From Sva-07 sp031426215 (lineage in GTDB: Bacteria; Actinomycetota; Acidimicrobiia; Acidimicrobiales; Ilumatobacteraceae), in contig JANPKU010000151.1 of assembly GCA_031426215.1 (NCBI GenBank), positions 1 through 30,544 of the forward strand: a DNA stretch of 30,544 bases. Reading direction: 5' to 3'. The notes below the pieces were generated by a model. That model had not been told where the DNA came from and did no database searches. It saw nothing but the letters and a program-made list of their open reading frames with translations. Positions 15,236 to 22,646 of this stretch are shown piece by piece; the first letter of the stretch is position 1; every line of letters begins with the position of its first letter. Made by a program: the position numbers and the translations under genes.

Positions 15236-15961
15236 ATGACCCCCCAACCCCATGCCCACCGTCGTCGCGTCCCCGTGCGCCGATCTGCCGCTCTGGTGGC
15301 TGTACTGCTCGTGATCGGCGGAACCCCGTTGGTCGCCGGAGCGATCGGCGACGACATCGTTGCGCAGGTCGCAGTCGAGGTCGACGCGCCGTCGGTCAGG
15401 CAGGCCGAACCACGACTCCCCGACCGTGCTGATCGGTCGGCCCGGGTTGTCCCTGAGACCGTGCCGGTGACGGTCGATCCGGTCGTGGTCGATCCGGTCG
15501 TGGTCGATCCGGTGGTGGCCGTGCTGACCGACACCTACACCTGGGACGAACGAGGTCTCCGGGTCGCGCTGCTCCAGGAGTCACTGGGCATTGCCGTCGA
15601 CGGCATCTACAACTCCAACACGCAACAGGCGCATGTCGGCGCGATCGAGTTCCTCGGACTGGCGACCGACATCGTGCCCGTCCCGATCCTGCCTCCTGGC
15701 CCCGACCCGGCGGAGTGGGCGGCGCTGCGAGAGTGCGAATCGAACGGCAATTACGCGATCACGAATCCGTCGGGCAAGTACCGCGGTGCCTACCAGTTCG
15801 ATCGGTCGACGTGGAACTCTGTCGCGGCGCGCCACGTCCCGCGCCTCGCCGGCGTCGACCCTGCCGCAGCCTCTCCGGCCGATCAGGACGCCATGGCCTT
15901 CGCGCTCTACGTCGAACGCGGGGCGCGCCCCTGGCCTCAGTGCGGCCGCCACCTGGCCTGA
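15236..15961 (+). CDS. Exported Rpf-like transglycosylase
   Basis: A 241-residue protein. The N-terminus has an Arg-rich n-region and hydrophobic core (RRSAALVAVLLVIGGTPLVAGA), an export signal. A Val/Pro-rich linker with three tandem VDPVV units (15-bp repeats, 15473-15517) follows, then a short peptidoglycan-binding-like segment (LRVALLQESLGIAVDGIYN). The C-terminal 80 residues form the lysozyme-like domain of resuscitation-promoting factors: EWAALRECESNGNY with the catalytic Glu, KYRGAYQFDRSTWNSVA, and WPQCGRHLA, the two Cys probably forming the usual disulfide. It cleaves peptidoglycan glycan strands. AAGGAG 4 nt before ATG 15236 fixes the start. Followed after 80 nt by the cyclase gene, which has its own promoter. 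Confidence 0.88.
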   Translation: MTPQPHAHRRRVPVRRSAALVAVLLVIGGTPLVAGAIGDDIVAQVAVEVDAPSVRQAEPRLPDRADRSARVVPETVPVTVDPVVVDPVVVDPVVAVLTDTYTWDERGLRVALLQESLGIAVDGIYNSNTQQAHVGAIEFLGLATDIVPVPILPPGPDPAEWAALRECESNGNYAITNPSGKYRGAYQFDRSTWNSVAARHVPRLAGVDPAAASPADQDAMAFALYVERGARPWPQCGRHLA

Positions 15962-15973
15962 ACTCGATCCCGG

Positions 15974-16002
15974 TCGACCCCCGCCGCGGAGCGGACTACT
16001 GT
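15974..16002 (+). promoter_or_regulatory. Promoter of the cyclase-protease operon
   Basis: TCGACC (15974-15979), 17-nt spacer, TACTGT (15997-16002). The start would be near 16009, with a 33-nt leader containing GAGGAG (16031-16036) 5 nt before ATG 16042. Confidence 0.45.
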
Positions 16003-16041
16003 CACCCTCACTGTTTCAAGCGAGTCCCGTGAGGAGCGGCG

Positions 16042-18621
16042 ATGGTCAAGGTGTTGCCGTCGGGGACGGTTACCTTCCTGTTCACTGACATCGAAGGGAG
16101 CACCCGGATCCTGCGCGATCTGGCCGACCGCTACGACGAGTTGCTCGATCAGCACCACCGGCTGCTCCGTGACGTGTGGACACGACATCGTGGCGTCGAG
16201 GTACAGACCGAAGGTGATGCGTTCTTCGTCGCATTCGAGAGCGCTTCGGACGCGTTGTCTGCTGCGATCGACGGCCAGCGAGCACTCGCCGCCGCCGCCT
16301 GGCCCGGCGACCTGGTGCTGCAAGTGCGGATGGGCCTCCACACCGGCTACGCCCGACCGGTCGAAGGTGACTATCGGGCACTCGCCGTGCACCAAGCGGC
16401 TCGGATCGTCGACGCTGCGAACGGCGGGCAGGTCCTGGCCACGCGCGAGGTGGTCGCACTCCACGCTGGCACGGAAGCGACCCTCGAACTCCTCGGTCGT
16501 TACCGCATTCGCGACTTCGACGAACCGATCGAGTTGTACCGGGTATCGGCGCCCGATCTCGACGGTGACGAGCGTCAACCTCGTGCTCGTCCCGCTGACA
16601 GCCACAACCTGGTTCGACCCACGACCTCGATGGTGAACCGGGTCATCGAACAGGCCGAGCTCGCCGAGATGGCACTGCCCGGGTCGTTGGTGACCGTTCT
16701 GGGTCCGGGAGGCGCCGGAAAGACACGACTCTCGATCGAGGTCGCGATCGCGACGGTCGATCGATGGCCCGATGGGGTCTGGTTCGTCAACCTTGCGCCA
16801 CTCACGTCGGCCGAGGTCGTGCCCATGGCGATTGCGGATGCCGTCAACGCTCCATCGGTGCCCGGCAACGATGCCCGGGACGACCTGATCGGCCACCTCG
16901 CCGGGCGATCGATGCTGATCGTGCTCGACAACTGCGAGCATCTGATCGATGCGGCAGCACGAACCGTCCACGAGTTGCTCCGAGGGTGCCCTGGACTCGG
17001 CGTCATCGCCACGAGCCGCGTCCCACTCGGACTCATCGGTGAGACGCTCTACCGGCTGGAGCCGCTCGGTGCTGAGGACATCGAGTCCGATGCGGTCCGC
17101 CTCTTCGTCGAGCGGGTCGGTCTCGGCGCCGATGTCGACCTGAACGATGTGGTCGGCTTGTGCCGAGCGGTCGACGGCCTGCCGCTGGCAATCGAGCTCG
17201 CCGCGACGCGTTCGCATCTCTTGACACCGGCCGAGATGACCGAGCGGATGCGCGTCGGTGTCGGCGTCGTCTCGACCCGGGATCCAACGGTGCCCGACCG
17301 TCAGCGGAGCCTCGATCGGCTGCTCGACTGGAGCTTCGACCTTCTCGGTCCCGACGAGTTTCGGGTGCTCACCAGGCTGGCAGTGCTGGCCGACGGTTTC
17401 GACGTGGCACTCGCGGAAGCTGTCGGCGGCGACGAACTGGTGCCTGTCGGGCGAATCGCCGAGCTGGTGTTGTCGCTCATCGACTGGTCGCTCGTGGTGC
17501 GCGAGGTGGCATCGGGCAGCTCGCGGTACACGCTGCTGTCGACGGTGCGGACGTACGTGCGCGAGGGAGCGGACGACGAGGAACTCGTCGCGGCTCGACT
17601 CCGCCTGGCAGATGCCCTGCTGGAGCGACTCGGACCAGGTCGAGCGTTGTCGCGTCGTTGGGTGACTGCGATGGGTATCGACCTGGGCAATGTCCGTGCC
17701 GTCGTCGACCACCCGTCGATCTCCGACGCCGTGGCGCGTTCGTTGGCCTGGTCGATCGGCCAGTACCACGACGTCACGTGTTCGTATCGCTCGGGCATTG
17801 CCGAGATTGCCCGGTGCATCGATCAGCGACCGACTCCAGGTCCTGATCTCGTCGCGCTGCTCACCCTCCAGGCCGATCTTCATCTCCGCCTCGGCGAGGT
17901 TGCTGCGGCAGCGAAGATCGTGGATCGTGCGGCAGTACTTGCTGATCGGGTCGGTCTCCCGACGTGGGACGACATGTGCGTCGTGCGCACCCGGGGTGAG
18001 ATCTTGCTCCGCTCGGGCGACCCCGAGGCTGCTGCATCACTTGCCGAGGCAGCGCTGCACCTCGGTTCGGCAACACCTCGCGGCGAGGCTCGCGTCTGGA
18101 ACCTCGTGGCCCTCGCCCGAAATGCGCAGGGTGACCTCTCCGCTGCGTCGGTCGCCCTCGATCACTGTCTCCTCGCTGAGGAGGCGGCCGGTCTCGACAC
18201 TTTTCTGGCCAACACTCATGGCAACTACGCCGAGGTGTTGATTGCGCTCGGTGATCCGGAGGGGGCCGCGATGCACCAGTTGGCCTCCCTCGATTTCGCG
18301 AGGTCGATGGGGCAGGCCACCCTGATTGCGTACTCCCACATGATCGCGGCCCGGTTCGCCCTCGAGGATGACGCGGCCGATGACGCCGTCAGGCTGCAGT
18401 CTGCTGCCGACGTGATTCTCGCCCGTGAGGGCGTGTCGTTGTACGCCGGCGACCAGGAACTGCGGTTGGCGTTGCTCGAGTCGGCTCGCGATGCGCTCGG
18501 TGTCGCGGGGTTCGAACAGGCCCGCAGCGAGGGTGAGTCGACACCGGTCGAGGAACTCGCCGATCAGACCGAAGCAATGCTGCTACGCCGAGCCGTCTCG
18601 TCGTCGCGAACAGGAGGATGA
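16042..18621 (+). CDS. Class III nucleotidyl cyclase - STAND ATPase - TPR protein
   Basis: An 859-residue cytoplasmic protein. Residues 8-180 are a class III adenylate/guanylate cyclase domain, with metal-binding Asp16 (TFLFTDIEGST) and Asp59 (QTEGDAFFVAF), purine-contact Asp110 and Arg121 in DYRALAVHQAARI; His117 replaces the usual transition-state Asn. Residues about 205-560 are a STAND/NB-ARC-like ATPase: Walker A GPGGAGKT (221-228), Walker B LIVLDNCEHL, sensor VIATSRVPLGL and GLPLAIELAATRSHLL. The rest is helical and TPR-like, with Ala-rich repeats such as GEVAAAAKIVDRAAVLAD. No C-terminal LuxR helix-turn-helix is seen, unlike many relatives. ATG 16042 has GAGGAG upstream. It overlaps or abuts the protease gene, which it probably controls. 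Confidence 0.88.
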   Translation: MVKVLPSGTVTFLFTDIEGSTRILRDLADRYDELLDQHHRLLRDVWTRHRGVEVQTEGDAFFVAFESASDALSAAIDGQRALAAAAWPGDLVLQVRMGLHTGYARPVEGDYRALAVHQAARIVDAANGGQVLATREVVALHAGTEATLELLGRYRIRDFDEPIELYRVSAPDLDGDERQPRARPADSHNLVRPTTSMVNRVIEQAELAEMALPGSLVTVLGPGGAGKTRLSIEVAIATVDRWPDGVWFVNLAPLTSAEVVPMAIADAVNAPSVPGNDARDDLIGHLAGRSMLIVLDNCEHLIDAAARTVHELLRGCPGLGVIATSRVPLGLIGETLYRLEPLGAEDIESDAVRLFVERVGLGADVDLNDVVGLCRAVDGLPLAIELAATRSHLLTPAEMTERMRVGVGVVSTRDPTVPDRQRSLDRLLDWSFDLLGPDEFRVLTRLAVLADGFDVALAEAVGGDELVPVGRIAELVLSLIDWSLVVREVASGSSRYTLLSTVRTYVREGADDEELVAARLRLADALLERLGPGRALSRRWVTAMGIDLGNVRAVVDHPSISDAVARSLAWSIGQYHDVTCSYRSGIAEIARCIDQRPTPGPDLVALLTLQADLHLRLGEVAAAAKIVDRAAVLADRVGLPTWDDMCVVRTRGEILLRSGDPEAAASLAEAALHLGSATPRGEARVWNLVALARNAQGDLSAASVALDHCLLAEEAAGLDTFLANTHGNYAEVLIALGDPEGAAMHQLASLDFARSMGQATLIAYSHMIAARFALEDDAADDAVRLQSAADVILAREGVSLYAGDQELRLALLESARDALGVAGFEQARSEGESTPVEELADQTEAMLLRRAVSSSRTGG

Positions 18622-18623
18622 CC

Positions 18624-20054
18624 ATGACCACCGATGACACCGGTGACCCCGACGACCCCACTGACCCTGATGACACCCGACGCGCACGACGCCCGTATCG
18701 CGACCGGATCGCCAAGCTGCCCGGCGACCCGCCGATCGCGTACCGTCCGGGGCGGGTGCTGTTGGACCAGGAAGCGTTCGACGTCCTTCGCGAGTTCGAA
18801 GAATTCGACGAGGACGCTTACGACATTGCGCCAGTTTTCGTGGCGATGGATGACGTGGGTGAGCCGGTTGGTGAGCTCCCTCCGGTTGGTCAGTGGCACC
18901 GAATCGACGGAGTACCCGACGCGTCGTCGTGGGTCCGCCAGCTCGTCGACTGGGGTCTCAAGGCGCAGCTCGATCTCGTCTATTTCGCCAACGATGCCGA
19001 CTGCTGTGGTTGTCCTCCGCATCCGGCGCTGGCTGGGCAGATCGCGGCCAATCCGTGGAGTGCGAACCCCTGGAGTGCCAATCCGTGGAGTGCGAATCCG
19101 TGGAGTGCGAATCCCTGGCGGGCAAACGCAGAGTCGCTGAACGTCCTGGCGACCGGGAGGCCACCGACGAGTTCGGCGATGCCGGCTCCGTTTCGGACCC
19201 TCCCGTTGCGCCCGCCCCACCCGCCTGGTCAACCGTCCAATGGGGTGTCGATCGGTGTGCTCGACAGTGGACTCGCGGGCGGGTGGCGCAATGCCCAGGG
19301 GTACCGGCCGGCGTTTCTCGGCACCGATCCCATGTCGTTGGAACGGATTTCCGGTCCGGGCGATCTGCCGTCGCGACCCATCGGCCAGCATCCGGCTGAC
19401 AACTACCTCGATCCCGTGGCGGGTCACGGCACGTTCATCGCCGGGCTCATCGAGCAACTCACACCGGGTTGTGAGATCCGGGTGCAGCAGGTCTTCGAGC
19501 CCGAAGGTGATGTCGGCACGTTCGAGCTCTCGTTCTGGTTGTGGTGCCTGATGGAGTTCGTCGGGCCGGACATCGTCAACTTCTCGTTCGGGGGGACTGG
19601 TCGCGACGTCCTGTTCGGGGGACTCATCGGGGCCTACTACGAACGCACGGACGTCGTGTTCGTCGCAGCGGCGGGCAACGAGGGGTCGTGCGTGGAGCAG
19701 TATCCGGCGGCGCTCCCGTCGGTGGTCGGTGTGGCAGGTCTCGGCCCGTCGGGTCCGGCCGAGTGGTCGAACTACGGCCCCTGGGTCGATGCGTGCGCGC
19801 CGGGCACGGATCTGGTGAGTTCCTTCTTCTCCCACTTCGACGGTGACCTGCCGCGCATCAACGGGATCGATTCCGACGACTTCGACGACTGGGCGACGTG
19901 GAGCGGCACATCGTTCGCTGCACCGGTCGTGGTGGCGGCGCTCGCACGCGAGATGGTGGCGACGAACTGCTCTGCTCGCCAGGCGGTCGATCGGGTGATC
20001 CGGGCTCCACATCTCGCCCGCCTCCCCAACATGGGCACGATCGTCAATCTCTGA
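18624..20054 (+). CDS. Subtilisin-like (S8) peptidase with NPWSA tandem repeats, no signal peptide
   Basis: A 476-residue S8 serine protease. The triad is Asp214 (IGVLDSGL), His268 (AGHGTFIAGLI) and Ser430 (SGTSFAAPVV), with oxyanion Asn in VAAAGNEGS. The N-terminus is very acidic (MTTDDTGDPDDPTDPDD) and has no signal sequence or membrane segment, so it should act inside the cell. Residues 1-200 have a conserved-looking block (AYRPGRVLLDQEAFDVL), a cysteine cluster DCCGCPP, and five tandem pentapeptides NPWSA (last one NPWRA; 143-167). ATG 18624 is chosen because AGGAGG (18612-18617) lies 6 nt upstream; ATG 18618 overlaps the cyclase stop and is too close. Its coupling to the STAND protein suggests an effector protease under its control. 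Confidence 0.88.
   Translation: MTTDDTGDPDDPTDPDDTRRARRPYRDRIAKLPGDPPIAYRPGRVLLDQEAFDVLREFEEFDEDAYDIAPVFVAMDDVGEPVGELPPVGQWHRIDGVPDASSWVRQLVDWGLKAQLDLVYFANDADCCGCPPHPALAGQIAANPWSANPWSANPWSANPWSANPWRANAESLNVLATGRPPTSSAMPAPFRTLPLRPPHPPGQPSNGVSIGVLDSGLAGGWRNAQGYRPAFLGTDPMSLERISGPGDLPSRPIGQHPADNYLDPVAGHGTFIAGLIEQLTPGCEIRVQQVFEPEGDVGTFELSFWLWCLMEFVGPDIVNFSFGGTGRDVLFGGLIGAYYERTDVVFVAAAGNEGSCVEQYPAALPSVVGVAGLGPSGPAEWSNYGPWVDACAPGTDLVSSFFSHFDGDLPRINGIDSDDFDDWATWSGTSFAAPVVVAALAREMVATNCSARQAVDRVIRAPHLARLPNMGTIVNL
19050..19124 (+). repeat. Five 15-bp tandem repeats inside the protease gene
   Basis: Five in-frame 15-bp units encode NPWSA x4 and NPWRA. Units differ only at a few bases (for example AATCCGTGGAGTGCG and AACCCCTGGAGTGCC), so the repeat has been maintained at the amino-acid level or spread recently. 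Confidence 0.9.
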
Positions 20055-20091
20055 CCGCACCCGAGCCCGACGAACCGAAAGATGAGCAGAA

Positions 20092-20110
20092 TCGTTCGCC
20101 AGACGAACGA
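20092..20110. terminator. Hairpin between convergent protease and PhnZ-like genes
   Basis: TCGTTCG (20092-20098) and CGAACGA (20104-20110) are perfect 7-bp arms around a 5-nt loop, in the 89-nt gap between the stops at 20054 and 20144. No T-tract; a weak bidirectional terminator is likely. Confidence 0.45.
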
Positions 20111-20143
20111 ATTCGCACAGATTTCAGGGGTCTGGGGGTCGGG

Positions 20144-20689
20144 TCAGCGGGCGAGCGTCGTGAGGAGCGTCCGGTAGTCGTCGAGGTCGACGACGGTGAG
20201 TCCGCCGACCTTGGCGCGGTCGTCCCACCGCCGAACCAGCGTCGCCTCACGATGGTGCGGGCGCCGCTCGAACGCGTCGACTTCGGCGCCGGTCATCTGG
20301 CCGCCCTGCAATCGCAGGCTGCGAGCCGACGACGCGGACAGGGCGTCGAGGTAGCCGATCTCCACGGCGCACAGGTACCGCTTCGCGGCAACATGCAGCG
20401 CGACGGGTGCCGTGACCTCCGGTCCGAACCAGCGGGTCAGGTATCGGGCGCCGACGCCTTCGTGCTGGAAGTCGGCGGTGAACTCCTCGTCGAGGGTTGC
20501 GTTGTCGTCCGACACGAGGTGGCCGACGTCGTGGAGCAAGGCGGCAGCGACCAAGGCGTCCGGCGCGTCGTCGGCGCGAGCCAACGCTGCTGCCTGGAGT
20601 GCGTGTTCGAGTTCGGTGACGTCTTCGTCGTACATCCGTGACGCTGCCGACGAGGCGTAGAGCGCGAAGAGATCGTGGAGATCGCTCAT
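20144..20689 (-). CDS. phnZ: PhnZ-like HD-domain phosphonate oxygenase
   Basis: A 181-residue HD-domain protein matching the mixed-valent di-iron oxygenases that cleave the C-P bond of 1-hydroxylated aminophosphonates (PhnZ; TmpB acts on the trimethylated analogue). Metal ligands are His29 (VTELEHALQAA), His53-Asp54 and His57 (LLHDVGHL), His76 (FQHEGVGARYL), His99 (ALHVAAKRYL) and Asp156 (RRWDD). Likely phosphonate contacts are Lys103, Ser121, Ser124, Gln128 (SARSLRLQGGQM) and Arg153, spaced as in PhnZ; Glu22 lies before the first His, where the substrate-binding Glu is found. Products would be Pi and an amino acid such as glycine. ATGA overlap with the dioxygenase gene. Symbol by family; substrate (2-aminoethylphosphonate or a methylated form) not decided. 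Confidence 0.88.
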   Translation of the reverse strand: MSDLHDLFALYASSAASRMYDEDVTELEHALQAAALARADDAPDALVAAALLHDVGHLVSDDNATLDEEFTADFQHEGVGARYLTRWFGPEVTAPVALHVAAKRYLCAVEIGYLDALSASSARSLRLQGGQMTGAEVDAFERRPHHREATLVRRWDDRAKVGGLTVVDLDDYRTLLTTLAR

Positions 20690-21474
20690 CCGTGCGCACC
20701 GGGCACGGGTCGGCCGAGGAAGTCGTCGGTGATGCTGATGCGCACGCGTTCTCCGTCGAAGTCGTCGCCCCGGTTTTCGAACTCGGCACGCTTGTCGGCG
20801 TAGTAGCGGTCGCGGTGGTCGCCGAGCGACGCAGCGTTGTAGGTGAGGTAGGCAGCGCGCCGCGACCGATCGGTGGTGTTGGTGTCGCTGTAGTGCGGCG
20901 TGTACGAGTCGAAGAAGAGTAGATCGCCGGGTTGCAGCGGGACGGCCTGCCACGGGAGCGCGGCGGCGGTTGCCTCTTCGATGCGACCCCGTTCGTCGGT
21001 TGCGAGCTGGCCCGCCTCGTAGCCCGGAGCCACGTAGAGGCAGCCGCTCGCCGGTGTCGCCGGGTCGAGCGGCACCATGCACGAGATGTGGTGGTCGACG
21101 AATCGGTAGGCGGTGGCGTCCTGGTGAGGAGCGAACCCGCCGCCGCCCGGGTGCTTGTAGTTGACCTTTTCCTTGAACAGCACGGCAGCTTCGCCGAACA
21201 ACTGGCCGAGGATCTCGATGACGATGCCCCCGAGGATCATGTCGTGGAGGACCGCGTCGTCGTGCACGAAATCTTCGCTACGTGCCAGTACCGCACCGGC
21301 ATCGGTCTGCTCGAAGTGGTGCAGGCCCGGACCACCCTCGACGGCCCACAGCTCGAGTCGGTTGACCGAGACGTCGATCGCATCGAGCTGGGTGGTCGTG
21401 AGGGCACCGGGGACGACGAGCCAACCATCGCGCCGGAACGAGGCGACATCGATCGGATCGGAGACGAGGGTCAT
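20686..21474 (-). CDS. phnY: PhnY-like Fe(II)/2-oxoglutarate dioxygenase
   Basis: A 262-residue PhyH-family dioxygenase. The iron triad is His117 and Asp119 (GFAPHQDATAYRF) and His194 (DSYTPHYSDTN); Arg206 (RRAAYLTYN) should bind 2-oxoglutarate. The N-terminal FRRDGWLVVPGALT is typical for the family. In characterised systems PhnY (or TmpA) hydroxylates the carbon next to phosphorus of 2-aminoethylphosphonate or its trimethyl form, making the substrate of the HD oxygenase. The assignment as PhnY, not another PhyH enzyme, rests largely on its coupling to the PhnZ-like gene: both junctions of this gene are 4-nt ATGA overlaps. ATG 21474 lies within the upstream gene's stop. Confidence 0.85.
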   Translation of the reverse strand: MTLVSDPIDVASFRRDGWLVVPGALTTTQLDAIDVSVNRLELWAVEGGPGLHHFEQTDAGAVLARSEDFVHDDAVLHDMILGGIVIEILGQLFGEAAVLFKEKVNYKHPGGGGFAPHQDATAYRFVDHHISCMVPLDPATPASGCLYVAPGYEAGQLATDERGRIEEATAAALPWQAVPLQPGDLLFFDSYTPHYSDTNTTDRSRRAAYLTYNAASLGDHRDRYYADKRAEFENRGDDFDGERVRISITDDFLGRPVPGAHG

Positions 21475-22598
21475 GTCGAGTCGCTGCCCGGCTGGAGGAG
21501 ATCGAGTTGGAGGAGGTCGGAGACCATGGGTGCCCAGTCGAGCACCGACGGCTGATGGCGCTCGATCCGTCGGGCCAGCGGTGCAACTCGGTCGACGCCC
21601 CCGGACACGATCGCCATCTGGGTGCGACAGCGAGGGCTGCCATGCTGGCCGTGGATCGGGATCGACGTCGACCCGAACGAGCGGCCGGGTTCGGTCCACG
21701 CCATCCACACCTCCGGTGTCAGCTCGCATGCCGACTCGACGCCGTCGACGGAACGGATGAGCGTGAGCAGTCGGTCGTCGTCGATCCGAGTGCCGTTGGT
21801 GTGATCAGCGCCGTCGGTCTGGTTCGCGCCGCGGTGGATGAGGGCTGCGGTGCCCTCGTTGGCCACCTCGATGCCCTCGAATCCGGCGAACGCCTCGACC
21901 AGTTCGACCGGGGTGAAGTCGGTGATCGTCTCCTGGTCGTGATCCGACACGGTCAGCACCAACGTGCGATCCCACCCGTCGGCGAGCCGGGCGATCACCT
22001 GGCCGTAGGCGGCGTCGGTGGACCGGTACTGCTCGAAGGCTTCGGCCGAGTCGGGGCCGTGGAGGTGCGACGTCGTGTCAGGTTCGTTGAGGTGGATGAC
22101 GGCGAAGTCGACGTCGAGGTCGATGCCCTCCAGTGCTGCCAGGACGGCGGCGTCGGACGCATATCCGAATGCGCAGCGCTCGGTGCCTTCCGGCAGTCGA
22201 CCGTCGGGCGGCCACACCACGTCGGCTCGGGCGCCGCCCATCTGGGCGATGAGCTTCTGGTCGCCGGCGACCATCACGGACGTCCCGCCCGCAGCACCGA
22301 CACGCTCGAACAGTGTGGTTGCTCGGGGACCTTCCTTCGGCGCCGGCACCCAGCCGCGGTCGTCGATCCACACGTGGTTGCCGTGGACGCCGGTGACCGC
22401 CGGGTCGGCGCCGGTGACGAACACCGCATGGTTCGCGTACGTGACCGACACCGGAAGCGACATCGCCCCCATCGGTGCTCGGCCGCCGGTTGTTGCCTGC
22501 CGCCACAGATTCGGTGTGAGCGTCGGACTCACGTGGCGGTGGGGCATCGCGTCGATCACGATTATCACCACACGGAGCCGCCCGGCGAGCTGGGTCAC
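21471..22598 (-). CDS. Alkaline-phosphatase-superfamily hydrolase (PhnA/NPP-like) in the phosphonate operon
   Basis: A 375-residue member of the type I phosphodiesterase/phosphonoacetate hydrolase group. Metal ligands and nucleophile are visible: VVIIVIDAMPH (Asp), SLPVSVTYANHAVFVTG (nucleophile Thr), HLNEPDTTSHLHGPDS (Asp and His), TVSDHDQET (Asp-His) and PIHGQHGSP (His). Phosphonoacetate hydrolase (PhnA) is one candidate. A phosphodiesterase that frees aminoethylphosphonate from a phosphonolipid or glycan headgroup is another, and would supply the substrate for the two downstream enzymes. GTG 22598 is chosen, with TACGCT (22610-22605) 6 nt upstream; ATG 22643, 3 nt after the sigma gene stop, would add 15 residues. 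It is the first gene of the coupled phosphonate trio. Confidence 0.8.
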   Translation of the reverse strand: MTQLAGRLRVVIIVIDAMPHRHVSPTLTPNLWRQATTGGRAPMGAMSLPVSVTYANHAVFVTGADPAVTGVHGNHVWIDDRGWVPAPKEGPRATTLFERVGAAGGTSVMVAGDQKLIAQMGGARADVVWPPDGRLPEGTERCAFGYASDAAVLAALEGIDLDVDFAVIHLNEPDTTSHLHGPDSAEAFEQYRSTDAAYGQVIARLADGWDRTLVLTVSDHDQETITDFTPVELVEAFAGFEGIEVANEGTAALIHRGANQTDGADHTNGTRIDDDRLLTLIRSVDGVESACELTPEVWMAWTEPGRSFGSTSIPIHGQHGSPRCRTQMAIVSGGVDRVAPLARRIERHQPSVLDWAPMVSDLLQLDLLQPGSDST

Positions 22599-22646
22599 GC
22601 CGACAGCGTAGGGGCACGGATCGACCGGTCGAGCAGCGAGCATTGG

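Noticed and set aside
15937..17883. A 648-codon minus-strand open frame opposite the cyclase-STAND gene
   Set aside because: The opposite strand encodes clear cyclase and Walker motifs, while this frame has no domain and an unnatural composition.
19050..19124. Short tandem repeats considered as a CRISPR array
   Set aside because: Units are 15 bp, head-to-tail without spacers, and encode an in-frame pentapeptide repeat.
18564..20060. A 498-codon minus-strand open frame opposite the S8 protease gene
   Set aside because: It mirrors the protease, including an antisense copy of the pentapeptide repeat; the sense strand has the triad and a perfect ribosome binding site.
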